14,166 nucleotides of DNA. It comes from Alphaproteobacteria bacterium. GTDB taxonomy: Bacteria > Pseudomonadota > Alphaproteobacteria > Rhizobiales > Xanthobacteraceae. Positions 7,075-14,002 of the stretch are shown piece after piece. Position 1 is the stretch's first letter. Each line of letters begins with the position of its first letter. The notes beneath the pieces are model-generated. The model had not been told where the DNA came from and made no database searches. It worked only from the letters and a program-made list of their open reading frames with translations. The stretch is from contig VAZL01000100.1 of NCBI GenBank assembly GCA_005883445.1, forward strand, positions 1-14,166. The letters run 5' to 3'. A program made the translations under genes and the position numbers.

Positions 7075-8300
7075 CGTATGCTCCGCTCGGCGGCGATGAC
7101 TTCATGAGGTCGACGGCCGACGATGGCGCGGTAGACCTCCGGATCCGTGGCACCTTCGGTGCCGAACACGAGGACACGACTGTCGGGGCGCAGATCGAGC
7201 CGCGCACGCGCATCGGCGTCGGGGCTCGCCAAAATGAAGCCGGCGAGTCCGGCCACGCCCGATTCTCCCGCCACAATCGCATCGTCGCCGAAACGGCCAT
7301 CGGCAAGCAGCCGCATGCAGTCAACCGCAGCCTCGTCGTCGATCGTCATGAAGGCGTCGGCGCCCGTTTCGAGAACCCGCCACGCCAGGGGCGAGACCTC
7401 GCCGCAGGCAAGGCCTGCCATGATCGTGTCGAGCGCGCCCTCCGCCGGCGTCGGACGGCCCGCCACCGCGCTGCGATAAAAGCAGTCTGCCTTCTCCGGC
7501 TCGACGACCACGAAACAAGGGCGCCGCGTGCCATATCGCTCCCAAAGATACGAACATACGCCGGCCGCCAAGCCTCCAACGCCGCCCTGGACAAAGACGT
7601 GGGAAGGTACCGCCGATGTCTGCTCCAGGGCTTCGTCGACCATCAGGCTGTAACCCTGCATCACGTCACGTGGAACGTCCGTGTAACCTTCGTAAGACGT
7701 ATCGGAGACTACGGTCCAACCCTGCACCGCCGCATCGGCGGCGACGCGCCGAACACCATCGTCATAGGTCCCGGCCACGCGCTTGACCTCGGCGCCATAG
7801 GCGGCGATTGCTTGGCAACGGCCTTCGCTGACAGTTTCAGGGATATAGATCACGCATCGGCAGCCGAAGGTGTGAGCGCCCCAGGCGACCGAACGCCCAT
7901 GATTGCCATCGGTCGCGCAAGTCACCGTGATGTGCGAGGTCAGATCAGCGTAACGCCCCGACGTGAGGTCGAGCGTCGATGCGACGATGTTCTTCTGCTC
8001 CCAGATCGTCTTGCGTAGCAGCTTGAATACCGCGTAGGCGCCACCCAGCGCCTTGAAGCTGCCAATGCCGAAGCGCTCCGCTTCGTCCTTGTAGAGAATC
8101 GCACCGACGTCGGCACGCGCCGCGAGCTTGGGAAGGGAGCGCAAAGGCGTCGGCTTGTAACCGGGCCATGACATGATCTCGCGCTTGGCTTCGCCGAAGG
8201 CCGCAAGACTGAGGATCGCCTCGCGCCCGTCCTTGCCATAGGGCGCCGTGCGCGCCGCCCGCGGATTCGCAAATAGGCGGAATCCCGCGGAGGCCAGCAT
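7071..8300 (-). CDS. 2,3-diaminopropionate ammonia-lyase (PLP-dependent)
   Basis: Fold-type II PLP enzyme that splits 2,3-diaminopropionate into pyruvate and two ammonia molecules in the cytoplasm. ATG 8300 (409 residues) is preferred over GTG 8315, because GAGG lies 6 bases upstream and it avoids overlapping the upstream gene. The PLP lysine is K83 in GIGSFKALGGAYAV. Two aspartates that match catalytic residues of E. coli YgeX are present: D131 in ATDGNHGRSVAWGA and D200 in VVSDTSYEGYTDVP. The glycine-rich phosphate loop GGVGGLAAGV and the C-terminal FGTEGATDP also fit. Length matches the family (about 400). It lies 8 bases downstream of the GGT-like gene and overlaps the M20-like gene, in one operon. 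A threonine dehydratase role is less likely because both DAPAL-specific motifs are kept. Confidence 0.88.
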   Translation of the reverse strand: MLASAGFRLFANPRAARTAPYGKDGREAILSLAAFGEAKREIMSWPGYKPTPLRSLPKLAARADVGAILYKDEAERFGIGSFKALGGAYAVFKLLRKTIWEQKNIVASTLDLTSGRYADLTSHITVTCATDGNHGRSVAWGAHTFGCRCVIYIPETVSEGRCQAIAAYGAEVKRVAGTYDDGVRRVAADAAVQGWTVVSDTSYEGYTDVPRDVMQGYSLMVDEALEQTSAVPSHVFVQGGVGGLAAGVCSYLWERYGTRRPCFVVVEPEKADCFYRSAVAGRPTPAEGALDTIMAGLACGEVSPLAWRVLETGADAFMTIDDEAAVDCMRLLADGRFGDDAIVAGESGVAGLAGFILASPDADARARLDLRPDSRVLVFGTEGATDPEVYRAIVGRRPHEVIAAERSIR

Positions 8301-8308
8301 CCCAGTCC

Positions 8309-9919
8309 TCACCACCCAGCTGCCAAGCCGTCACGACGGCCATCCGCGCCGCCGCGAAGGAGGCCCGCCTCCCAATCGATCCAGATCGCCTGCGCGGTGC
8401 CGAGCGGATTCTCGGCGCGCACGACATGATGGCCAAGCATCGAAAGTCCCGCCACGACGGCTGGAGACACGGTGCTCTCGACCTGGAGGGTATCGCCCAG
8501 GGGGAAAATCCGCGGCGCGTCGATCGCTGCCTGAATTCCCATCCCGTAGTCGATGATATTGGTCAGGACCTCGACCTGACCGAAGGGCTGAAACTGCCCG
8601 CCGGTCACGCCGAACGGCATCACCGCTTTTCCCTTCCGCGTGACCATGGCGGGAATGATCGTGTTCAACGGCCGCTTGCGTCCGGCAATCGCATTGGGAT
8701 GTCCGGGCTCGAGCACGAAGCCGGAGGCGCGGTTGTGGAAGATGACCCCGGCCGCGGGGCTGACGATGCCGGTCCCGAAATCATCGAAGATCGAATTGAT
8801 GAACGCCACCGTGTTGCGATCGGTGTCGACGACGGTGAGAAAAGCCGTGTCGCAGTGTTCCGGAATGGGGAAGGGTGCCAGACCGTCCATGCGCCGCTCC
8901 ATCGACACACGTCCACGCAGCTCGGCCGAGCGTTCGTCCGACAGCAGGGCCTCGAGCGGGACCTCGCCGGTGCGCGGATCGCCAACGAAGCAATCTCGAT
9001 CAGCGTAGGCTTGCCGCCCGATCTCGGTCAGCGCATGACAGCGTTCGACCGAAAGCGGCGCCCATGCGGAGGCATCGAAACCTTCGAGCGCCTTCAACAT
9101 GGCGAGCGGGACGACGCCCTGGCCATTTGGCGGACATTCCCAAACCTCGTAACCGCGGTAGCTGGTTCCGATCGGTGTCACGTATTCCGGCGCATAGGCG
9201 GAAAAATCCTCCAGCGTGTGGCAGCCGCCGGCGGCGCGCAGCGCGTCGACCATGTCGCGCGCGATCCAGCCTTCGTAGAAGGCTGTCGGTCCATCGCTGG
9301 CGATGCTGCGCAGCGCGGCGGCGAGCGCCGGCTGGCGATGGACATCGCCCGGCCGCGGGGTCGCGCCATTCGGCAAGAAAATGCCGGCCGCAGTTTTGTT
9401 CTTGCGCAATTTGTCCGCCTGCCGCGCCCAGTCGCGCGCGACCCGTTCGGTCACCGGATAGCCGTCTTCGGCCGCCGCGATAGCGGGCTGAAGCAAGTGC
9501 GCGAGCTTCATCGTTCCGTGATCGTCGATGAGCCGCGCCCATGACGCGACCGCACCCGGCACAGTCACCGCGTCGGCGCTGTCGGACGGGATCCATCTCA
9601 TTCCTCGGCTCACATACCGATCGAGACTTGCCGCCGCGGGCGCCCAGCCCGAACCGTTGAGCGCGATGATCTCTCCCTCGCCGCGACGCATGTAGAGGAC
9701 GAAGCAATCGCCGCCAATGCCCGTCTGCGTCGCTTCGACGACGCCAAGCAGCGCGATGGCCGCGACCGCGGCGTCCATCGCATTGCCGCCGCGACGAAGC
9801 ACGTCGAGCGCGGTCAGCGTTGCCAGCGGGTGCGAGGTTGCCGCCATGACGCGCATAGCGAACGCCTCGGAACGGCCGGGCAGTTCGAAATCGCGGGCGG
9901 GGCCACTACAGAACGGCAA
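8309..9919 (-). CDS. Gamma-glutamyltransferase-like Ntn hydrolase (cytoplasmic, YwrD-like)
   Basis: Self-cleaving N-terminal-nucleophile hydrolase of the gamma-glutamyltransferase family, which cleaves gamma-glutamyl amides or related N-acyl bonds. Visible motifs are MAATSHPLATLTALDVLRR, GGNAMDAAVAA, EATQTGIGGDCF, the processing/nucleophile threonine T358 in HCDTAFLTVVD, INSIFDDFGTG, HPNAIAGRKRPLNTIIPAM and GVTGGQFQPFGQVEVLTNIIDYG. Length (536) matches. There is no signal peptide, so a cytoplasmic location is likely. The start is uncertain. TTG 9919 is the only in-frame start that keeps DFELPGRSEAFA, which looks like part of the family, and it overlaps the upstream gene by 14 bases. ATG 9856 has GAGG 8 bases upstream but would drop that segment. 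Operon position between DUF1445 and the ammonia-lyase suggests it frees a gamma-glutamyl or acylated amino acid. Confidence 0.88.
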   Translation of the reverse strand: MPFCSGPARDFELPGRSEAFAMRVMAATSHPLATLTALDVLRRGGNAMDAAVAAIALLGVVEATQTGIGGDCFVLYMRRGEGEIIALNGSGWAPAAASLDRYVSRGMRWIPSDSADAVTVPGAVASWARLIDDHGTMKLAHLLQPAIAAAEDGYPVTERVARDWARQADKLRKNKTAAGIFLPNGATPRPGDVHRQPALAAALRSIASDGPTAFYEGWIARDMVDALRAAGGCHTLEDFSAYAPEYVTPIGTSYRGYEVWECPPNGQGVVPLAMLKALEGFDASAWAPLSVERCHALTEIGRQAYADRDCFVGDPRTGEVPLEALLSDERSAELRGRVSMERRMDGLAPFPIPEHCDTAFLTVVDTDRNTVAFINSIFDDFGTGIVSPAAGVIFHNRASGFVLEPGHPNAIAGRKRPLNTIIPAMVTRKGKAVMPFGVTGGQFQPFGQVEVLTNIIDYGMGIQAAIDAPRIFPLGDTLQVESTVSPAVVAGLSMLGHHVVRAENPLGTAQAIWIDWEAGLLRGGADGRRDGLAAGW

Positions 9920-10733
9920 GAGACGCGTTCCGCAAATCCGTGATCAGCATCGAGGACGCCGCGTGCGTGATGCACAGCGGCGGTCTCGCATTCTTCACGG
10001 CCAGCTGCGGAGTAAGTCCGCAGGCCCAGAACACCGGCAACTCGTCGTCGGCGACCTCCGGGTCGCCGACATCCAAATAGCGCCGGCTCAAATCCACGCC
10101 GATGCTCCCGGGGGTGCCGAGATGGACTGGAGCGCCGTGAACGTTCGGGAAACGCGATGTGATCTGAACAGCGCGGATGGCATCGGCTGGCGTGAAGGCC
10201 CTCATGGTGACCACCAGCGGGCCCTTGAACGGCCCCGCTGGGACGGTGTCGACATTGGTCACGTACACAGCCGCGACATTGTTGCGCTCGAGGAATTTCA
10301 GCCGCACGCCGGCCTCCTGTAGGGCTTCCTCGAACGAAAACGAGCAGCCGAGGGCGAAGGTGACGAGGTCGTCGCGCCAGTACGAGTGGATGTCGGTCAC
10401 TTCCTCGACGAATGTGCCGTCGCGGAAGATGTGATAGCGCGGAACATCGGTGCGGATATCCAGATCGTCGGACAGCGTCGGCAGGCGGGGGTCGCCGACA
10501 TCGGAGCGTGCGATCAACGGGCACGGCCTGGGGTTGCGCTGACAATAAAGGAGAAAATCCTCGGCCCATTTGGCAGGAAGAATGCAGATATTGGCCTGTA
10601 CGAAGCCCGGCGCGATGCCGGCGGTGTAGCCGGTATACGCGCCCCCGCGGATCGCTTGCCGTGACGCGCGCGGATCCGAACGGTCCCAGGACTTGCTCCA
10701 CAACTCACTGCTTTGCGGTGCTGCACGCGACAT
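9906..10733 (-). CDS. DUF1445 / D-glutamate cyclase-family putative hydro-lyase
   Basis: The family includes the D-glutamate cyclase domain of mitochondrial DGLUCY (D-glutamate to 5-oxo-D-proline) and many bacterial proteins named putative hydro-lyase. ATG 10733 gives 275 residues, the usual length. The longer open frame to 10877 has a basic low-complexity leader that runs through the promoter region and is rejected. Family motifs in order: GAYTGYTAGIAPGFVQANI (31-49), YCQRNPRPCPLI, DIRTDVPRYHIFRDG, WRDDLVTFALGCSFSFEEAL (119-138), KGPLVVTMRAF, AVQITSRFPNVHGAPVHLG (188-206), PVFWACGLTPQ and CITHAASSMLITDL. First gene of the minus-strand operon with the GGT-like gene, divergent from SBP2. No clear ribosome site is seen. 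Pairing with GGT suggests glutamyl/5-oxoproline chemistry (inference). Confidence 0.85.
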   Translation of the reverse strand: MSRAAPQSSELWSKSWDRSDPRASRQAIRGGAYTGYTAGIAPGFVQANICILPAKWAEDFLLYCQRNPRPCPLIARSDVGDPRLPTLSDDLDIRTDVPRYHIFRDGTFVEEVTDIHSYWRDDLVTFALGCSFSFEEALQEAGVRLKFLERNNVAAVYVTNVDTVPAGPFKGPLVVTMRAFTPADAIRAVQITSRFPNVHGAPVHLGTPGSIGVDLSRRYLDVGDPEVADDELPVFWACGLTPQLAVKNARPPLCITHAASSMLITDLRNASLAVL

Positions 10734-10807
10734 GAGATCGACCGGTGATTGCGAGCCGTTCTTGTTTCGACGCTTGCGACGTTTCGGCGGACTGCTCGGG
10801 GCGTGAT

Positions 10808-10825
10808 AGTTCTGTATACCAAATC
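10808..10825. promoter_or_regulatory. Putative operator copy 1 in the SBP2/operon divergent region
   Basis: The core GTATAC lies at 10814-10819 within AGTTCTGTATACCAAAT. The outer arms are AT-rich and partly symmetric. It shares its core with the palindrome in front of SBP1, and its centre lies 24 bases from the second copy. It sits between the divergent starts at 10733 and 10872, where one regulator could control both transcripts. Confidence 0.45.
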
Positions 10826-10833
10826 GGACACGC

Positions 10834-10847
10834 GCTTGTATACTGAT
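10834..10847. promoter_or_regulatory. Putative operator copy 2, overlapping a possible SBP2 -10 element
   Basis: GTATAC at 10838-10843 within GCTTGTATACTGAT. TATACT (10839-10844) is a plausible -10 hexamer 27 bases before the SBP2 start codon, but no convincing -35 is visible. As at SBP1, the operator core would overlap the -10. The regulator is not encoded in this window. Confidence 0.45.
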
Positions 10848-10871
10848 GCCGTCGGGGCAGAGAGGTTTCGC

Positions 10872-11813
10872 ATGCATGGGCTCGACAATCGTGCGATCGC
10901 CTTCGGGTTATTCACACTTTTCACTTTCCTATTGACCCCTGAATGCGCGAAGGCGCTGGACAACGTCACGCTCATCACCGACTTCGGTTACAACGGCCGC
11001 CACGCCTATTTCTTCGTCGCGATCGAGAAAGGCTATTACAAAGACGCCGATCTCGATGTGAAGGTCGTGCGCGGTCAGGGATCGGTCGACGCCATTCGGC
11101 AGGTCGGCGCCAACAATGCAATCGTGGGTTTTGCCGACGCCGGCTCGCTCGTGCTGGCGCGCGGCAACGATCAAATTCCGGTCAAGCTGGTTTCGATCGT
11201 CTATGCCAAGCCGCCCCAGGCGGTGTTCTGCCGCGAGGATTCAGGCATCAAGCAGCCCAAGGATCTTGAAGGAGCTTCGATTGCCAATCCGGCGGGCGGA
11301 GCGACGGTCGACATGTTTCCGGTCTACGCGGGCAGCGACTCCCTGCCGGGATTGCTCGCCGGCAATCGCGTGCCGTGCGTGGGTCAGTTCACGGTCGGCG
11401 AGCCGCTTCTGCGCATGCAAGCCGCGCCGGCCAAGCTCGTCCGTTTCGCATTTGCCGATGCGGGTGTGAGTTTCTACGGCAACGGCCTCATTGCGACCGA
11501 CAGCACCATTGCGACGAAGGCGGACATTGTGCGGCGGTTCGTCGCCGCAACGATTCGCGGCATGAAGGATGCCTTTGCAAATCCGGAGGAGGCGGGTCGC
11601 ATCATGAACAAATATCATCCGGCGATCGATATCGCCGTTGCCGAGGGAGAAACCAAGGCAGTGGCCGAACTGGCGCAAGTCAAGGGTGGAGAACTCGGGC
11701 TGATCGATCCCGCCCGCATCGAAGAAACCATCAACGTCGTCAACAGCGTCTTCAAGCTCAAGGCGCCGGTGGCGGTGAACGACGTCTATGCGCCAGGATT
11801 CGTATCGAAGTGA
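10872..11813 (+). CDS. Periplasmic substrate-binding protein SBP2 (NMT1/THI5-like), paralogue of SBP1
   Basis: Exported binding protein with no ATPase or permease beside it, so it probably shares the importer at 1-1250. ATG 10872 is chosen over the upstream frame start: AGAGG lies 6 bases before it and a signal peptide follows (hydrophobic AIAFGLFTLFTFLL, likely cleavage after CAKA at residue 28). The 313-residue product matches SBP1 nearly throughout: ITDFGYNGRHAYFFVAIEKG, VVRGQGSVDAIRQVG, RGNDQIPVKLVSIVYAKPPQ, VGQFTVGEPLL, NPEEAGRIMNKYH and VNDVYAPGFVSK. It lacks 15 residues after MFPVYA (residue 153, near 11330) that SBP1 has, an in-frame loss in the inter-lobe region. That may alter or abolish ligand binding. 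It is transcribed away from the DUF1445-GGT operon, with two GTATAC sites between. Confidence 0.9.
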   Translation: MHGLDNRAIAFGLFTLFTFLLTPECAKALDNVTLITDFGYNGRHAYFFVAIEKGYYKDADLDVKVVRGQGSVDAIRQVGANNAIVGFADAGSLVLARGNDQIPVKLVSIVYAKPPQAVFCREDSGIKQPKDLEGASIANPAGGATVDMFPVYAGSDSLPGLLAGNRVPCVGQFTVGEPLLRMQAAPAKLVRFAFADAGVSFYGNGLIATDSTIATKADIVRRFVAATIRGMKDAFANPEEAGRIMNKYHPAIDIAVAEGETKAVAELAQVKGGELGLIDPARIEETINVVNSVFKLKAPVAVNDVYAPGFVSK

Positions 11814-11970
11814 CGTGGTTGCCAGGTTCGCACCGACGCCCAGGAGCTCTTGTGAGCATTGTACGAATAGCGGTCCCGGACTTCCTCTCAAACTCGTAGT
11901 TTCGCTGCGACGCTCGTTCGGCCAGTGTCGGTGTACTCATTACAGGTGGGGGGAGGGCGGCGGTTTGTGC
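11814..11970. other. Convergent intergenic spacer
   Basis: 157 bases between the 3' ends of SBP2 and the cupin gene. I see no gene and no convincing terminator hairpin. A short inverted repeat (CACCGAC 11831-11837, GTCGGTG 11927-11933) has arms about 90 bases apart and is not persuasive. Confidence 0.5.
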
Positions 11971-12465
11971 TCAATCCTTGCTCGGCGCGATGAAACGCTG
12001 TTGCGCCTGGATCATTTCGACATCGAGCGGGCGATCGAACGGCGCCGGAAGTGGTTCGCCCGGACGCCGCGGCCGCCCGATGGCGCGGAACCAATCCTCC
12101 AGACCCGCCGGCGCGATGAACCAGAGTAGACGCATCTGGCTCGCGCCGGTGTTCGTCACCTTGTGCTGCACTCCGCGGCCGATCAGGATCATGGTCTCGG
12201 GGAGCACGTCATATAGCTTGCCATCAATGTCGGCTTGCCCGGTGCCGCGATAGCAGAACAGCAACTCGTGGCTGCGCTCATGGGCATGACGCCGGATGTG
12301 TGCGCCAGGCTCGAGCACCTGCAGGCCGGTCGAGAATGCGTCGTAGGGCGAGTTATAGGGGTTGATCTTGTTGATCACGTAACCGGTCGAAGGGAGCGGC
12401 TGCCAGAATGACTCGCCGTCCTCCGGACCCAGCGCGATCACAATTCCTTTGGCGTAATCGCTCAC
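11971..12465 (-). CDS. Small cupin-domain protein
   Basis: Single-domain cupin of 164 residues, probably cytoplasmic and metal-binding. GTG 12465 is preferred over ATG 12483 because GGAGG (12471-12475) is placed 5 bases upstream of it and would otherwise lie inside the coding region. Motif 1 is GAHIRRHAHERSHELLFCYRGTG, with likely metal ligands H60, H62, H66 and/or E67. Motif 2 is PETMILIGRGVQHKVTNTG with H101. Both barrel halves are intact. It follows the HpaB-like monooxygenase on the same strand; the run-on end of that gene overlaps it. Cupins beside monooxygenases are often dioxygenases, isomerases or ligand sensors, but nothing here fixes the function. Confidence 0.85.
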   Translation of the reverse strand: MSDYAKGIVIALGPEDGESFWQPLPSTGYVINKINPYNSPYDAFSTGLQVLEPGAHIRRHAHERSHELLFCYRGTGQADIDGKLYDVLPETMILIGRGVQHKVTNTGASQMRLLWFIAPAGLEDWFRAIGRPRRPGEPLPAPFDRPLDVEMIQAQQRFIAPSKD

Positions 12466-14002
12466 GAGATCCTCCAGTAGCATCGTTGACGAAGAAATGG
12501 AGCAACAACAAAGACCTGCGCTGATCGGCGAGCCTGCTCATTGTGTCGTTTGCGCGAGGGGTCTGCCGTCGATCGTGACCTGCGTTAACATCGTGCAGCT
12601 CATCCCACGGAGCGTTGATGAAATTGTAGTTGCGCACCGCAAACGCCGGGCCGACGAAGAATTTCTCATATGACGTGGCGCGGCTGGCGTGGTCCGATCC
12701 TATGAGATCCCAGGCGAGCTTGAACAGCTTCATTCGATCGGCGGCGGCAAACTCTCCGGCCGTCCAAAAGGTCTCGAACAGGTCGCGCAGCTCGGGATCC
12801 TCCACCACGTCGATGCTGGCGGGGAACTGAAACTGCCCGCCGCCCATGAGCTCGCGCATGATGTCGATCAATTGCGAATGGTTCTCCATAGCCCAGTGAA
12901 TGGCGGCATAGAGGTAACGCCGGTTGAAAATGACAAAGCCATTGTCGAACGGTTGATAGGCCTCGATCTGTCCGTCGATCATGGCATTGTAGCCCGCCTC
13001 CATTGCGGCGAGCCGGCCTAGCGTTTCGCGCACCGCGGGAATGTCCCGCGCGCCGGTGAAGCGCGTGATCAGGCTCGCAACGCCGAGCATGAAGCGCAGC
13101 TTTGACCCGAACCGTACGTTTGATTGATGATTCGAAATCACGTGCGCTGCGGTTTGGATGTAGATGTTGCGCGAAAGAGCCGGGTTGTCGTGCACGATGA
13201 CCTTTTCCCACGGCACCTTTGCATCCTTAAACACCAGCATGCAGTCGGACTCATCGAAGCGAGTGGTGAGCGGACGGTCAAAGGGGTTCATGCCTGGGCG
13301 GTTGAACGGCTCGCGTGACCAAAGCGTCAGGCCGGGCAGGTTAAGCGGGATCACGCAGGTCACGGATTCCTTGAGCTGATCGGGGGCAAGCGGCATCACA
13401 TTCCCGACCAGCACCTCGTGCGCATAGACGGCGCCGCTCGCCAGCATTTTCATGCCGTTGAGCGTGACGCCCCTGTCGTCTTCCGCGGTCACCCGCAGCG
13501 CGGGCTGTGGCAGCCCCTTGGCTAGGTAGTAATCCTTGTTGCGCGCGCCCTGCGGCGGGACGATCGCATAGGTCGCGAAGAGGTCGTTTCGCCGGACATG
13601 CTGGTAAATAGCCAGCAGATTGTTGCGGCTCCCGCCGGGCTCGCTGTCGAACACCTCGGGCTTCAAGGAAAGGCCGGTAAGATTGCCGGCGAAGGCGTCG
13701 GGCGTGCGTCCCATCAGGCCGAAACAGAAGTCCGCGATCTTACGGTGGGCACGGTTGCGGCGCCGCAGATCCTCTTGGGACCGCGGCTGTAGGTAGTACA
13801 TGCTGTAGCGCTCGCCGCCTTCCTCGAACGTCATGAGCTCGCGGACCGCAGGATCCGATTTCATGTCGAACAATGCGGCGTAGGTTCGTGCGGCGTCGGC
13901 AAAGGCTGGATGCGTGGTCTGATCCTTGACGCGCTCCTTGCCGACATAGATGACGCGACCGTCGCGGATGCTCTGCAAATATTCCTTTCCGGTCATGAGC
14001 AT
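12353..14002 (-). CDS. 4-hydroxyphenylacetate 3-hydroxylase family (HpaB-like) FADH2-dependent monooxygenase, abnormal C-terminus
   Basis: Oxygenase component of the two-component flavin monooxygenase family that hydroxylates phenolic or other aromatic rings with FADH2 from a separate reductase, which is not in the window. It starts at ATG 14002 (MLMTGKEYLQSIRDGRVIYV, the usual family start). Recognisable blocks are FATYAIVPPQGARNKD, VTLNGMKMLASGAVYAHEVLV, FDESDCMLVFKDAKVPWEKV, LMGGGQFQFPASIDVV and RMKLFKLAWDLIGSDHASR. Family similarity ends at INAPWDELHDV (residue 472, about 12587). The frame then continues 77 more residues in non-family, low-complexity sequence to TGA 12353, running 113 bases into the cupin gene in another frame. 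The natural stop has evidently been lost through deletion or frameshift near 12590. The catalytic core is complete, so activity is possible. The exact substrate is unknown. Confidence 0.85.
   Translation of the reverse strand: MLMTGKEYLQSIRDGRVIYVGKERVKDQTTHPAFADAARTYAALFDMKSDPAVRELMTFEEGGERYSMYYLQPRSQEDLRRRNRAHRKIADFCFGLMGRTPDAFAGNLTGLSLKPEVFDSEPGGSRNNLLAIYQHVRRNDLFATYAIVPPQGARNKDYYLAKGLPQPALRVTAEDDRGVTLNGMKMLASGAVYAHEVLVGNVMPLAPDQLKESVTCVIPLNLPGLTLWSREPFNRPGMNPFDRPLTTRFDESDCMLVFKDAKVPWEKVIVHDNPALSRNIYIQTAAHVISNHQSNVRFGSKLRFMLGVASLITRFTGARDIPAVRETLGRLAAMEAGYNAMIDGQIEAYQPFDNGFVIFNRRYLYAAIHWAMENHSQLIDIMRELMGGGQFQFPASIDVVEDPELRDLFETFWTAGEFAAADRMKLFKLAWDLIGSDHASRATSYEKFFVGPAFAVRNYNFINAPWDELHDVNAGHDRRQTPRANDTMSRLADQRRSLLLLHFFVNDATGGSRERLRQRNCDRAGSGGRRVILAAAPFDRLRDQQDQPL

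Noticed and set aside
7104..8018. 304-codon open frame on the plus strand
   Set aside because: It is antisense to the diaminopropionate ammonia-lyase and shows no recognisable domain.
8426..9544. 372-codon open frame on the plus strand
   Set aside because: It is antisense to the GGT-like gene, which has all family motifs. It is a GC-rich mirror frame.
10632..10637. A further GTATAC hexamer
   Set aside because: It lies inside the DUF1445 coding region, encodes part of a conserved motif and lacks AT-rich arms. It is probably chance.
9814..10701. 295-codon open frame on the minus strand overlapping DUF1445 and GGT
   Set aside because: It is another frame of two well-supported genes on the same strand. 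Composition is low-complexity and Arg/Ser-rich.
11831..11933. Inverted repeat CACCGAC ... GTCGGTG in the SBP2-cupin spacer
   Set aside because: Arms are only 7 bases and about 90 bases apart, with no U-run. This is not a credible terminator or recombination site.
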